Below are positions 8,481 to 17,588 of a stretch of DNA of 64,000 nt, in pieces. Origin of the DNA: Dyadobacter soli (GTDB taxonomy: Bacteria; Bacteroidota; Bacteroidia; Cytophagales; Spirosomataceae); assembly GCF_900101885.1 (NCBI RefSeq), contig NZ_FNAN01000002.1, positions 248,001-312,000 of the forward strand, given 5' to 3'. The notes under the pieces are model-generated. The model was not told where the DNA came from and searched no databases. It saw nothing but the letters and a program-made list of their open reading frames with translations. The first letter of the stretch is position 1; each line of letters begins with the position of its first letter. A program made the position numbers and the translations under genes.

Positions 8481-9260
8481 ATGATGCAGCACCATTTCCC
8501 CGATACCACTTTACTGATCACCCATTATAACCGCAGCGGCTCGCTCGAACGGCTGCTTGCGACGTTCGAATCGCTCGGCTGCCGGTTTGCGGATATCGTC
8601 GTTTCGGACGACGGCAGCAAACCCGAACACCTCGCAAACGTGCAGGCGCTTACCGATCGCTTCCATTTCCGGCTCGTTACCACGCCGAAAAACCGCGGGC
8701 TCGGCAACAATATTAATAAGGGCCAGGATGCGGTGCAGTCGGAATACACTTTATATGTGCAGGAGGATTTCCAGCCTTCCGACATTTTTCCGGAGCATTT
8801 CCAGGACGCGCTCACATTCATGCGCGAGGACTCGAAATGGGATATCGTGCGGTTTTACGCCTATTTCGCCTACCCTTCCTTGAAACCTTTCAAAAAGGGT
8901 TATTCCGAAATGTTGTACCGGTTCTGGGACATGAACCATTTGAAATTCTACTATTACAGCGATCACCCGCATTTGCGTCGGAGCACATTCCTGCAAAAGT
9001 TCGGCCGCTATCCCGAAGGCATCAAAGGTGACCTTACGGAATATAAAATGGCCGTCAGCTTTTTACAAAAAAAAGGCAAAGGGCTGTTTTACAATGATTT
9101 TACCCAATTATTTTACCAAAAAAACTCCTCCGACGAACCCAGTACCATGGAGCGCGCCAACTGGAAGCTCAGCGAAAACCCGCTGGTAAAGCTCGCGCGG
9201 CTGGGTTACCTGCGCTACCGCTGGTTGAAAAATACGCTGGACCTGGTTTTCATGAAATAG
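8481..9260 (+). CDS. Glycosyltransferase family 2 (tandem paralogue A)
   Basis: 259 residues. It opens with TLLITHYNRSGSLERLL and then FADIVVSDDGSKPEH, the GT-A start and first acidic motif; YVQEDF is the likely metal-site block in place of a textbook D-x-D. It starts 1 base after the preceding stop. It is strongly similar to the next gene along its whole length (shared blocks include LITHYNRS, VVSDDGSK, KNRGLGNNINKGQDAVQ and SDHPHLRR), so the two arose by tandem duplication. Both end with a conserved QKNS.SEPSTM segment. Confidence 0.9.
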   Translation: MMQHHFPDTTLLITHYNRSGSLERLLATFESLGCRFADIVVSDDGSKPEHLANVQALTDRFHFRLVTTPKNRGLGNNINKGQDAVQSEYTLYVQEDFQPSDIFPEHFQDALTFMREDSKWDIVRFYAYFAYPSLKPFKKGYSEMLYRFWDMNHLKFYYYSDHPHLRRSTFLQKFGRYPEGIKGDLTEYKMAVSFLQKKGKGLFYNDFTQLFYQKNSSDEPSTMERANWKLSENPLVKLARLGYLRYRWLKNTLDLVFMK

Positions 9261-9269
9261 ACTGCCCAC

Positions 9270-10037
9270 ATGAACAAGGAATATTTCTTCGGGGACGTGA
9301 CGCTGCTCATCACCCATTACAACCGGAGCCAGTCGCTGGAACAATTGCTCCTTTCATTTGAGGCGCTCCATTGCCGGTTTGGCGATATTGTCGTGTCGGA
9401 TGACGGCAGCAAGGCCGAACACATCGATTACCTTTTGCAATTGCAGAAAAAGCACGAATTCCGGCTCATTACCACGCCGCAAAACAGGGGTTTGGGCAAC
9501 AATATCAATAAAGGGCAGGACGCCGTGCAGACGCCGCTGACCCTATACGTGCAGGAAGATTTTACGCCAACCGCCATTTTTCCGGAGCGCTTCACGGACG
9601 CGCTGACCATCATGCGCGAGCACCCGGAAAACGATATGGTGCGCTTTTACGCCTATTTTGAATATCCCTATCTGAAAAACCCGCGTGACGGCTTTTACGA
9701 AATGGATTTCAAGCTCCTGAAACCCGGTTACCGCAAGTTTTACGCGTACAGCGACCACCCGCACCTGCGCAGGACCAATTTTTTTGAGAAATTCGGAAGG
9801 TATATCGAAGGCCGGAAAGGCGACTTCACCGAGTACACGATGATGATGTCGTTCCTCAGAAAAGGCGGAAAGGCGTGGTTTTACAAGGATTTCAAGGGTT
9901 TGTTTGTACAAAAAAACTCGGAATCCGAGCCCAGTACCATGTCACGCGAGAACTGGCGGCAGACCGACCGGTTTCCCATGAAGCAGATCCGCGACCTGTA
10001 CCGGCACGTGAAATTTAATTTTGATTACCTCACCTGA
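9270..10037 (+). CDS. Glycosyltransferase family 2 (tandem paralogue B)
   Basis: 255 residues, paralogue of the preceding gene with the same GT-A blocks (LLITHYNRSQSLEQLL, IVVSDDGSKAEH, NRGLGNNINKGQDAVQ, YVQEDF). The differences lie mainly in the segment after SDHPHLRR and in the C-terminus, which would be where acceptor preference changes. Nine bases separate it from its copy. The next gene downstream, a hybrid kinase, is 60 bases away and may have its own promoter. Confidence 0.9.
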   Translation: MNKEYFFGDVTLLITHYNRSQSLEQLLLSFEALHCRFGDIVVSDDGSKAEHIDYLLQLQKKHEFRLITTPQNRGLGNNINKGQDAVQTPLTLYVQEDFTPTAIFPERFTDALTIMREHPENDMVRFYAYFEYPYLKNPRDGFYEMDFKLLKPGYRKFYAYSDHPHLRRTNFFEKFGRYIEGRKGDFTEYTMMMSFLRKGGKAWFYKDFKGLFVQKNSESEPSTMSRENWRQTDRFPMKQIRDLYRHVKFNFDYLT

Positions 10038-10097
10038 ATATAGTCTTGGTTTATTCCGATCTTGGTGCCATTAACCCCATGTTCCCGCCCCTGAGAT

Positions 10098-12707
10098 ATG
10101 CCGACCCGTATAACAAATGACTCATTCAGATGGTATTACGCGAGCATTTACCTGGGCCTGGCGCTGATATTCGGTTCCCAATACTTTACCTATAAAAACG
10201 TCCGCGATCTGTCGCTCAACAACGAGCGGCTCAATGTAACGATCGGCGTACTGAACCAGACGGCCAATTTCGGGCTGGTAACGAAGGATTTCCAGTCGAA
10301 CATGCGCGGGTACTTGATCACGCAGGATAACAACCTGCTGAGCGACAACTACAACAAGAAAATACAGCTCGTAGGCATTACCGACACGCTCTTCAACCTC
10401 GTGAAAACCGACGCGGCGCAAACGCAGCGCGTGAAGGATCTTTTGCAGATTTCCAGCCAGATCGTACTCTATTCCCAGCATGTAATTACCATTTACCGCA
10501 CGCAAGGTACCCAGCAGGCTTTTTCTAAAATCCAGGAAGGGGAAGGCATTCGCCTTAACAACCTGCTGACGAGCAAGATCAACGAGATCGAAGATTACGA
10601 AAACCATAACATGGACCAGCGCCGGAAACTGGTTTCGGACACGCAGCAGAATTCGATCCTGTTCATTTTACTCACGGGCGCTGTCGGGGCTATTCTCACG
10701 ATCCTTTCCATCATATTCCTGAACCTCGACAAACGTAAGCAGCGGCTGTTCCAGAAGGAAATCAAGGAAAGGGAACGGACGGTAAGCCAGTACCTGGAAG
10801 CGATTCCCGACGGGGTGATGGTGATTAACAATGAGCGGAGAATAGAGGTACTCAACGAGTCGGGAAGGGAAATCCTGGGCGTGGCGGGCGAGCGCCCCGA
10901 GACGCTTGAAGAGCAGGTCAAACGCATTAAACTGCTGGACCCTACCCGGTATCACGTCCGGTTTTCGGCCGATACATTGCCGGTTGCCCGCGCATTGCAG
11001 GGCGAGAAGCTGACGGGCAACAAGATCGACCTCGTTAAAAACGACAAGATTTACCACCTCGAAACCAATGTGCAGCCGGTGATCGGCCTCGACGGGCAGA
11101 TCAAAAGCGCCATTACGGTGTTCAGGGACATTACCGAGCGGGCCAATTACGAAGCTACACTGGAAAAAGCGCGGATACTGGCCGAGAAATCGGTGCGGGT
11201 GAAGGATATATTTCTTTCCAATGTCAGCCACGAGATCCGGACGCCGCTGAATGCAATTATCGGGTTTACCAACCTGCTGCTGGGCGAAGTTACCGACCAG
11301 AAAAGCCTTGAATACGTCGGATACATTCAGTACGCGGGCAAAAACCTGCTGGAACTGATCAACGACATCCTCGATTTCTCGAAAATAGAAGCCGGGCAGG
11401 TACATCTGGAAAAAACACCGGTCTCGATCCGCGAACTGGCCGATTCCGTTTCGGCCATTATGCATCACCGGGCGGTAGAAAAAGGCATTGCCTACGACGC
11501 CCTGCTGGCCGACGGCCTGCCCGAATTCGTCGAAACCGATAAGCTGCGCCTTACGCAGATATTGCTTAATGTATGTGGTAACGCGGTAAAATTCACTGAA
11601 AAAGGCAGTGTAACACTTCATGTTGAACCGATCGGCGAGCCGCTCAACGAGGTACAGAATATCCGTTTCCGGGTAATTGATACGGGCGTCGGCATCCCGA
11701 ATGACAAACTCAAAGAGGTTTTCAACCGGTTTGTGCAGGCTACCGAAAGCACGACCAGGGTATTCGGCGGCACGGGGCTTGGATTGAGCATTGTGAAATC
11801 GCTCGTGCACCTTTTCGAAGGCACGCTCAACCTCGAAAGCGAACTGGGCAAGGGGACGGTTTTTACCATGGATTTTCCTTTCCGGATCGTACAGGATGCC
11901 GATTTGCAGGAAGAAGTTGAGAAGGAAATCGATATTGCCGCATCCGTAACTTCATTACGCATTCTGGCGGCGGAAGATAATTCCCTTAACCAGAAACTGT
12001 TGAAAGCCATTTTTGAAAGGCTCAATATCCCGCTGACCGTCGTGAACAACGGCCAGGAAGCACTCGAAAGGCTGCGCGAGGAAACGTTTGATATGGTTTT
12101 AATGGATATTCAAATGCCGGTCATGGACGGTTACACGGCTATTAAAGAGATCCGACGGACCATTTCCACTACCATTCCGATCATCACCATGACGGCCCAC
12201 GCGATGGTCGGCGAGAAAGAAGAATGCCTGAGTATCGGCGCCAACAGCTATATTTCGAAACCATTTAAAGAAAGTGAACTATTATATACCATTGCCCACC
12301 TTGGAAACAAAGAGCATTACGAACCACCTCAACCCACAAATTTTACTCAGCAACCTCCGCAATCAAAAATGACAGATACGATTTTAAACCTCGACTACCT
12401 CGCTGAAATCACCGGAGGCGACCAGGAACTACGCGACGAACTGATCGCGATGTTTGAAAAAGACAGCCAGGTACAGCTGCACAATATTGCGGAAGCATCC
12501 CTGGCGAACGACCAGGAAAAACTTCGTCAGGGAATACATAAATTCCGTTCTTCACTGTTTTCGGTGGGCTTGCTGAACACCGCCAACCAATATAAAGATC
12601 TTGAAGCGATCCTGAAACAGGGCAAATGGACCAGCGAACTGAACCAGAAGCTGATCGATTTGAAGTCAGAAGCCGAAACAGGTTTGGTGCAGCTTAAACA
12701 GCTTTGA
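10098..12707 (+). CDS. Hybrid histidine kinase: CHASE3-PAS-HisKA-HATPase-REC-HPt
   Basis: 869 residues. A first membrane helix near residues 12-28 and a second near 185-208 enclose a helical CHASE3-like sensor with NFGLVTKDFQSNMRGYLIT. A PAS domain (about 225-345) follows, then the HisKA helix with the phosphorylatable His378 in SNVSHEIRTPLNAIIGF, a HATPase domain with N-box NVCGNAVKFTEKG and G-boxes DTGVGIP and GTGLGLSIV, a receiver domain with Asp670 in MDIQMPVMDG, and a C-terminal HPt domain with His814 in GIHKFRSS. A complete internal His-Asp-His relay is present but no output domain, so it should pass phosphate to a separate regulator; the lone receiver at 22402 is a candidate. Its 3' end overlaps the convergent GT4 gene by 14 bases. 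Confidence 0.93.
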   Translation: MPTRITNDSFRWYYASIYLGLALIFGSQYFTYKNVRDLSLNNERLNVTIGVLNQTANFGLVTKDFQSNMRGYLITQDNNLLSDNYNKKIQLVGITDTLFNLVKTDAAQTQRVKDLLQISSQIVLYSQHVITIYRTQGTQQAFSKIQEGEGIRLNNLLTSKINEIEDYENHNMDQRRKLVSDTQQNSILFILLTGAVGAILTILSIIFLNLDKRKQRLFQKEIKERERTVSQYLEAIPDGVMVINNERRIEVLNESGREILGVAGERPETLEEQVKRIKLLDPTRYHVRFSADTLPVARALQGEKLTGNKIDLVKNDKIYHLETNVQPVIGLDGQIKSAITVFRDITERANYEATLEKARILAEKSVRVKDIFLSNVSHEIRTPLNAIIGFTNLLLGEVTDQKSLEYVGYIQYAGKNLLELINDILDFSKIEAGQVHLEKTPVSIRELADSVSAIMHHRAVEKGIAYDALLADGLPEFVETDKLRLTQILLNVCGNAVKFTEKGSVTLHVEPIGEPLNEVQNIRFRVIDTGVGIPNDKLKEVFNRFVQATESTTRVFGGTGLGLSIVKSLVHLFEGTLNLESELGKGTVFTMDFPFRIVQDADLQEEVEKEIDIAASVTSLRILAAEDNSLNQKLLKAIFERLNIPLTVVNNGQEALERLREETFDMVLMDIQMPVMDGYTAIKEIRRTISTTIPIITMTAHAMVGEKEECLSIGANSYISKPFKESELLYTIAHLGNKEHYEPPQPTNFTQQPPQSKMTDTILNLDYLAEITGGDQELRDELIAMFEKDSQVQLHNIAEASLANDQEKLRQGIHKFRSSLFSVGLLNTANQYKDLEAILKQGKWTSELNQKLIDLKSEAETGLVQLKQL

Positions 12708-13866
12708 TAGCCTTGTAGATTTCCCCCACGCTGTTTTCCCACGTATGCGAGCTGGCGAATGAACGTCGGGCTTCGGTGCGCGCTTCCGAGTTTTCGGCCA
12801 GCGCGAGGTCGATCAGCCTGACGTAATCTTCTTTTCCCTTGCCCAGGTACACGTGCTCCGCGAAAACGCTCATGGCGTCGGTAGCGGTAGCGACAACGGG
12901 CTTGCCAACTGCGAGGTATTCGTCGATTTTACGGGGATAATTACCAATCGTGACCTCGTTGAGCAGCTGCGGGTTCACACACACGTCGAATGCGTTGATG
13001 TAGGCCGGCAGGTCGCTGATATTGCGGGAGCCGGTAAAAGTTACATTGGGCAGGTTGTGCAGGCTGCTTTGCGAAAACTCGTTGTCTTCGGGGCCTATCA
13101 GCACGATATTCCAGTCGGGACGCTGCTGCGCGATGTATTCGAGCAGCTCCATATCCAGCCTAATGCTTTGCAGCGCGCCCACGTACCCGATACGCGGGCG
13201 CGCGATGGCGCTGATGTCGGCAGGCTCGGGCGCCTGGTTACCAGCCATGAAAATATCGAGGTCGCAGCCTTGGCCTACGTAAAAGGAATGCGGGTTGAAT
13301 TTGGCGCAATAATTGGCCAGGTAAGTCGAATTGGCTACGCAGAGGCTGCTTTTGGCAATGAGGGCCGGTTCTAGGCGTGCCCCGTGCTTCCGCCAGTAGT
13401 CCACAGCCAGCATGAAATCGCGGGAGTAGTAAATGGACAGGCGCGGTTTGAGCAGGTCTTTCAGGAAAAAACTCCGGAACATATCATTGTCATTGAAATG
13501 AATGTAATCCGAAAAGCCCAGCCGTTTTGCTGCACGGGCGATCGATCCCGCGAATAGCTGGTTATTCCTTTTATTCAAAATATCGAAAAGCATTTCCGGC
13601 AGCCAGTTGATCGACTCGATCATCTTGTCGGGGTACAACACCCACAGGTTTTTCTGTACCTCTTCCAGGCCGTCGGCTTTGCCGTAAACCACTTTCCGGC
13701 GTTTTGCAATTTTGGGATCATCGCCATTTTTGAGCAGGCTGATGCGGTCCAGCGGGGAATTGACGTACAGCACCCTGTGATTCTTGCTGAATTCCAGGGC
13801 AATGTTCTTGCAGTTACTCCCGATTTCTACATCCCAGGCCTGTTGTCCGGTAATGACAATATCCAT
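12694..13866 (-). CDS. Glycosyltransferase, GT4-like (group 1)
   Basis: 390 residues with the GT-B C-terminal domain: IGYVGALQSIRLDMELLEY, then VLIGPEDNEF and the donor-binding segment DEYLAVGKPVVATATDAM. Likely paralogue of the 1685-2899 enzyme. It is the last gene of the long polysaccharide operon and its 3' end overlaps the hybrid kinase gene tail to tail. A 50-base gap with a GC-rich hairpin separates it from the GT14 gene, so it may be partly uncoupled from the rest of the operon. Confidence 0.87.
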   Translation of the reverse strand: MDIVITGQQAWDVEIGSNCKNIALEFSKNHRVLYVNSPLDRISLLKNGDDPKIAKRRKVVYGKADGLEEVQKNLWVLYPDKMIESINWLPEMLFDILNKRNNQLFAGSIARAAKRLGFSDYIHFNDNDMFRSFFLKDLLKPRLSIYYSRDFMLAVDYWRKHGARLEPALIAKSSLCVANSTYLANYCAKFNPHSFYVGQGCDLDIFMAGNQAPEPADISAIARPRIGYVGALQSIRLDMELLEYIAQQRPDWNIVLIGPEDNEFSQSSLHNLPNVTFTGSRNISDLPAYINAFDVCVNPQLLNEVTIGNYPRKIDEYLAVGKPVVATATDAMSVFAEHVYLGKGKEDYVRLIDLALAENSEARTEARRSFASSHTWENSVGEIYKAIKAV

Positions 13867-13881
13867 AGTAAAGTGGCTAAT

Positions 13882-13900
13882 GCGCGGGTAAATCCCGCGC
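13882..13900. other. GC-rich hairpin in an intra-operon gap
   Basis: GCGCGGG (13882-13888), a 5-base loop TAAAT, and CCCGCGC (13894-13900) form a perfect 7-bp stem between the GT14 gene and the downstream GT4 gene. No U-tract follows on either strand, so it is not a standard terminator; it could stabilise or process the mRNA, or reduce read-through into the last gene. Confidence 0.5.
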
Positions 13901-13916
13901 CCTCGTTGAGATTCGG

Positions 13917-14774
13917 TTACTTATAGTGATGGTTCTGTATTTTCCTGTCGAGCTTCGCGATCACCGCCGGGAACCGCGCGAGATCGAACTTCCGGGCAAA
14001 CAGTTTTCCCGACGCCAGCACCCGGTCCAAATCCTCTTCCGTGAGCACTTTTGGGCTCGCCTGGCCTTTCGACCAGTCAATATACCTCAAATTATCGTTC
14101 ACGAGTGAAGAACGGAATGGCGAATTATACAAAATAGTTTGAAATATAATCTCATCCGGCGCCCACGTGAGTTTGAAAAACTTCGTAACCCCGGGATGGC
14201 CGTCCAGATAGTCAAGCATGTATCGTACCGCATCCAGCGTAAGGCTCATCCATTGCGACCGGCCAACCGGTTCCAATCCGGCCGGCATGGTGCGTGCGGG
14301 CAACAGCTTGTTCAGCCATTTTTGAACGAGGTATTTGCAGGGAAAATTGTAATTGGTAAGGTGGTATTCCGTCAGTCTCGGGATCGCTTCCGTCCATTCG
14401 TTATGTACGGAATAGTATTCCATGAAGTTCTTTCCCGCATTCCGGACAAAGTAATCGTGGATTTCCGGCGGCGATTGCAATGGATAATCAGCCCCGCTCA
14501 GCAGATTTACATAACCAAAATCAATACCCGAATCCACGACGGCCTTGAAACCCCGGAGCGTCGCCTCCACAATGCTGTATGCGCCCCAGCCTACATCCAC
14601 GCGGTCGGGTACCAGGGTAATGCGCTCATGGTTTTGCAGGAAAGCGAATGCGTTCAGATCTGCTTTTTTGTCGAGGTGTACGAAAAACCACGCATGTTCA
14701 TCTTCCAGCGCGCCTATGAGCTTCGACAGTTGGGCCGGGGCCGCGTAGGCGAGTATCAGATGGGCGATTTTCAT
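13917..14774 (-). CDS. Core-2/I-branching-type beta-1,6-N-acetylglucosaminyltransferase-like enzyme, GT14
   Basis: 285 residues. The start MKIAHLILAYAAPAQLSKLI, followed by FFVHLDKKADL, then VGWGAYSIVEATLRGFK and VNLLSGADYPLQSPPEI, are the characteristic blocks of bacterial GT14 proteins, and FMEYYS followed later by WAPDEIIFQTIL completes the pattern. No signal peptide or membrane helix is visible, unlike the Golgi enzymes, so it is a cytoplasmic transferase. The ATG at 14774 overlaps the polymerase stop by four bases (ATGA). It may add a side branch to the repeat unit. Confidence 0.88.
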   Translation of the reverse strand: MKIAHLILAYAAPAQLSKLIGALEDEHAWFFVHLDKKADLNAFAFLQNHERITLVPDRVDVGWGAYSIVEATLRGFKAVVDSGIDFGYVNLLSGADYPLQSPPEIHDYFVRNAGKNFMEYYSVHNEWTEAIPRLTEYHLTNYNFPCKYLVQKWLNKLLPARTMPAGLEPVGRSQWMSLTLDAVRYMLDYLDGHPGVTKFFKLTWAPDEIIFQTILYNSPFRSSLVNDNLRYIDWSKGQASPKVLTEEDLDRVLASGKLFARKFDLARFPAVIAKLDRKIQNHHYK

Positions 14775-16258
14775 AAGGAATGCTTCGCTTTCTGTTCCCG
14801 CTCGTCGAGAATGCGGGTAATGTTGATGATCGCAGCTGCCAGAAAGAAATAAATATTAGACGGAAACTGTACCAGCGCCTCCTGCGGATAGTTACCGACA
14901 TTATAGGCGAACACCACCAGCAGCATCGCCAGGCAGTAGGTTTTCAGCTCCGGGTTTTTGATCAGGAAATAATTATTGATCCCCTCCCTCAATATAAAAA
15001 ACATCAGCAAACAGAACAGGAACAGCCCCACCCACCCCAGCTCGACGGCAATGCGGACATACCCGCTATCCGGCGGAAAGTTGGCCAGGTACGACTGCGG
15101 CGCAAACCGCTGCCCCCACGCGCCCGTAGCGCCCAGCCCACCCCCGATCGGGTGCGTGAGAATGTAGGGCTGAATGCGTTTCTGGTTGTTTTTACGTGCC
15201 TGGAAAGAAATATCGTCGTTCGGCTTAAAGGCCGTCTGGAAGCGAACAATGTTGGAATTGGTGGTAGGGACAAAAATGAGGAACACAAAAAACAGCGCCG
15301 CAATGCCCGAGAAGATGAGTACCTGCCGGTTGATCCGCAATATCACAAAAAGTACCATCGCCGCGGGTATGAGCACGTACGCACCGCGCGTACCCGAGAA
15401 AAGCATCGACGAGAAAAACAACGCGAGCATAACCGCCAATACGACTTTCTGCCAGTTTTTTTTCACAAATGTGAGCAATGCAATGCAGATAATGCTGCTC
15501 ACAACCATGTTGTAAGAGAATGCGACCGGGTCGGAGAAGATCGAGAATTTGCGCCAGTGACCTGCGATGAAGAGCAGGTCGGCCACGCCTTCCGAATCGA
15601 GCCAGGCCTGTTCGGCGCCGGAGAAGCCGATGTATTCCTGCTTGTAGGCGTACAATGCGGCGAAGAGCGCCAGCCCGAGCCAGAGTTTGAGCAGAAACCG
15701 CAGGTATTGAATGGTGCGGATCTGGTACATGAACACGAAGTAGGTAAGCATCACGATCGCCACCGCGCGGATCGTGTACACCCACGCGAGCCGGGATTCT
15801 GCGGATGGGTTAGCGACCTGAATGATGTTGTAAACGATCCATATGAGGATCATCACGCTGATCGGCCCCTTGAATACCTTCCAGTTGGGCCGCCGTTTCT
15901 GGTGGATGAAGAAACCGAGGATCAGCAGCCCCTGAATGCCGTCCATTACGGTCCCGAGCGGGAAATTGATACCCAGCCGACCGACGAAAAACAGCAGGTA
16001 AGCGAGCATCAGCAACACGGTAATGCCGAATTCGGGGAATGCGACGATGCAATACACCACCGGCGGGCCGAACATCAGCCCCAGAATGCCCGCTCCGGCC
16101 AAAATGCCCTGGTAGGCGATCAGCGCCCCGAGCGCGATCGAGATCAGCAGCAGGATAACCAGACCCGTGAGTTTGCGGTCGAAGAGCGTACGCAGTTTTT
16201 CAACGCGGCTCAGCCCCTCGCTGCTTTTTCCGGGAATATGGATCTGAATGTCTTCCAC
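14771..16258 (-). CDS. O-antigen ligase/polymerase-like membrane protein (Wzy_C type)
   Basis: 495 residues, about 11-12 hydrophobic segments with one larger loop (about residues 325-400) containing the family's conserved region, GGGLGATGAWGQRF and PDSGYVRIAVELGWVGLFLF. That block is the Wzy_C/O-antigen-ligase signature. It would polymerise undecaprenyl-linked repeats in the periplasm, or ligate the finished polymer. The start is GTG at 16258 (reading GTG GAA GAC ATT), whose first base is the last base of the upstream micro-ORF's TAG, so translation is probably coupled to it. Overlaps the GT14 gene by 4 bases. Confidence 0.88.
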   Translation of the reverse strand: MEDIQIHIPGKSSEGLSRVEKLRTLFDRKLTGLVILLLISIALGALIAYQGILAGAGILGLMFGPPVVYCIVAFPEFGITVLLMLAYLLFFVGRLGINFPLGTVMDGIQGLLILGFFIHQKRRPNWKVFKGPISVMILIWIVYNIIQVANPSAESRLAWVYTIRAVAIVMLTYFVFMYQIRTIQYLRFLLKLWLGLALFAALYAYKQEYIGFSGAEQAWLDSEGVADLLFIAGHWRKFSIFSDPVAFSYNMVVSSIICIALLTFVKKNWQKVVLAVMLALFFSSMLFSGTRGAYVLIPAAMVLFVILRINRQVLIFSGIAALFFVFLIFVPTTNSNIVRFQTAFKPNDDISFQARKNNQKRIQPYILTHPIGGGLGATGAWGQRFAPQSYLANFPPDSGYVRIAVELGWVGLFLFCLLMFFILREGINNYFLIKNPELKTYCLAMLLVVFAYNVGNYPQEALVQFPSNIYFFLAAAIINITRILDEREQKAKHSL

Positions 16259-16404
16259 TAAAAGAAAAGGATTTTGAAGAACCAGATAAATACGCTCACC
16301 AACGCCAGCAGCAATGCCGCCTGACGTATCTTTTGCTGCATTGGCGTGAGCTCGCTGAGTCCCCGCTTTTGTGCACTGATCTTTTTATCCGGGTAAATTT
16401 TCAT
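16258..16404 (-). CDS. 48-residue single-pass membrane peptide in the polysaccharide operon
   Basis: An uninterrupted reading frame from ATG (16404) to TAG (16258-16260). It reads MKIYPDKKISAQKRGLSEL, a basic soluble stretch, then one strongly hydrophobic helix (AALLLALVSVFIWFFKILFF) to the very end. It fits exactly in the gap between the GT2 gene (stop 11 bases before) and the GTG of the polymerase gene, with which it shares one base. Perfect packing and coupling argue that it is real. An N-in, C-terminal-anchored peptide could be a subunit or adaptor of the polymerase or chain-length complex; this is inference. Confidence 0.75.
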   Translation of the reverse strand: MKIYPDKKISAQKRGLSELTPMQQKIRQAALLLALVSVFIWFFKILFF

Positions 16405-16415
16405 GGTAACCGGCG

Positions 16416-17588
16416 TTAATTCGGCGTTTTGTTTTCCTGGCGTGTCGCTACCGATATTTTATTCGCCCGCCGTGCATTCACGAGTGCTGTAAGCTGGTAA
16501 AACATGAACTTCGGGATGTTCACCAGCGATTGGTAAATCTTAGGATCGGTAGGCGAGCTTTTCAGCGAAATGTAAAACCCTAGCACAAACACGATGAGCC
16601 CGATCAGCCATACCAGCGACATTACCGGTGCGATCAGCAGGTTGATCAGCATAAAAAACACCGAAAGCAGCAGGAATATGAACAATGGCGGCCTGAGCAG
16701 CACCAGCCCGAACAGGATCTGGTTAAGGCTGAAACGCGTAATGCCTTTGAACAGGATTTTAAACCCATACCCAAAGTATTTGAACCAGGTATTGATCCAC
16801 CGGGCGCGCTGCTTTACCAACTGGTCGGAGCCGGTCGTCTTTTCATCATAAACAACAGCCTTATCCGCAAATGCAATGCGGTAACCGCGGCTTACAATGC
16901 CTTCCTGCAATACTTTATCGAAACCTGCGCCGGTCACATCCAGGTGCCCGAGCGCTTTTTCATACAATGCAGTGGTGAATGCCATCCCCGAACCCGCCAG
17001 TGTGGCCGAAGAGCCCGCGCCGAAAAGTACTTTTCCGTCGTAGAAATGGTAGTAGATGTCGCGGGCCGCGTCGAGGCAGGCGTAGGTGGTATCCAGGTTT
17101 TTGGCCTCGCGCACGCCTTGCACAGCTTCGTAACCCTGGTTGAAATACACATTCAGCTCGTTCAGGTATTCCGGGTCGGTGAGGTTATCGCTGTCGATGA
17201 TCGTCAGGTGCGTATGCGGGCGGATGAACCGGCGGATGGCGTAGAAATGCGAGCGGGTGTTACTGCCCAAAACCTGCTCCGGGCGCAGTAATGCAACCTT
17301 GTCGGCAGGGAAATGCAGGTTACTGATGTCGCATTTGTCGGCGACTACGTAAATGTGGTAGCGGTCGTAATTCAGTTGCAGCAGCGAACCCACGACAGCC
17401 GGAAGCTGGGCGGTATATTCATAGGCCGTCACGATAATGCCGTAATCTGGCAGCGTGCTGCCGGCAGGAGCCCGGCGCGAAGTTATAGCCTTTCTCAGGC
17501 CGTAAATCAGCAGCAGAAACACCGGAAATACGAGATTATACCCGATTGCCGCCTGAATCGCCAGTCCTACCCATTCCAGGATTTTCAT
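16416..17588 (-). CDS. Membrane GT2 glycosyltransferase, cellulose-synthase-like
   Basis: 390 residues: an N-terminal membrane helix (residues 5-30), the GT-A domain (YGIIVTAYEYTAQLPAVVGS at about 48, YVVADKCD at about 80, IDSDN with D-x-D at about 130), the acceptor motif QRARWINTWFKY (the Q-x-x-R-W box of processive GT2 enzymes), and two to four C-terminal helices. This layout is that of synthases that extend or initiate chains on the inner membrane. Its ATG at 17588 overlaps the chain-length gene's stop (ATGA). Confidence 0.9.
   Translation of the reverse strand: MKILEWVGLAIQAAIGYNLVFPVFLLLIYGLRKAITSRRAPAGSTLPDYGIIVTAYEYTAQLPAVVGSLLQLNYDRYHIYVVADKCDISNLHFPADKVALLRPEQVLGSNTRSHFYAIRRFIRPHTHLTIIDSDNLTDPEYLNELNVYFNQGYEAVQGVREAKNLDTTYACLDAARDIYYHFYDGKVLFGAGSSATLAGSGMAFTTALYEKALGHLDVTGAGFDKVLQEGIVSRGYRIAFADKAVVYDEKTTGSDQLVKQRARWINTWFKYFGYGFKILFKGITRFSLNQILFGLVLLRPPLFIFLLLSVFFMLINLLIAPVMSLVWLIGLIVFVLGFYISLKSSPTDPKIYQSLVNIPKFMFYQLTALVNARRANKISVATRQENKTPN

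Noticed and set aside
10668..11810. 380-codon minus-strand open frame inside the hybrid kinase gene
   Set aside because: Antisense shadow; the kinase motifs on the plus strand fix the real frame.
14780..16261. 493-codon plus-strand open frame opposite the polymerase gene
   Set aside because: It is the antisense shadow of a clear membrane protein gene: His/Arg/Gln-rich, no recognisable motif, no start signal.
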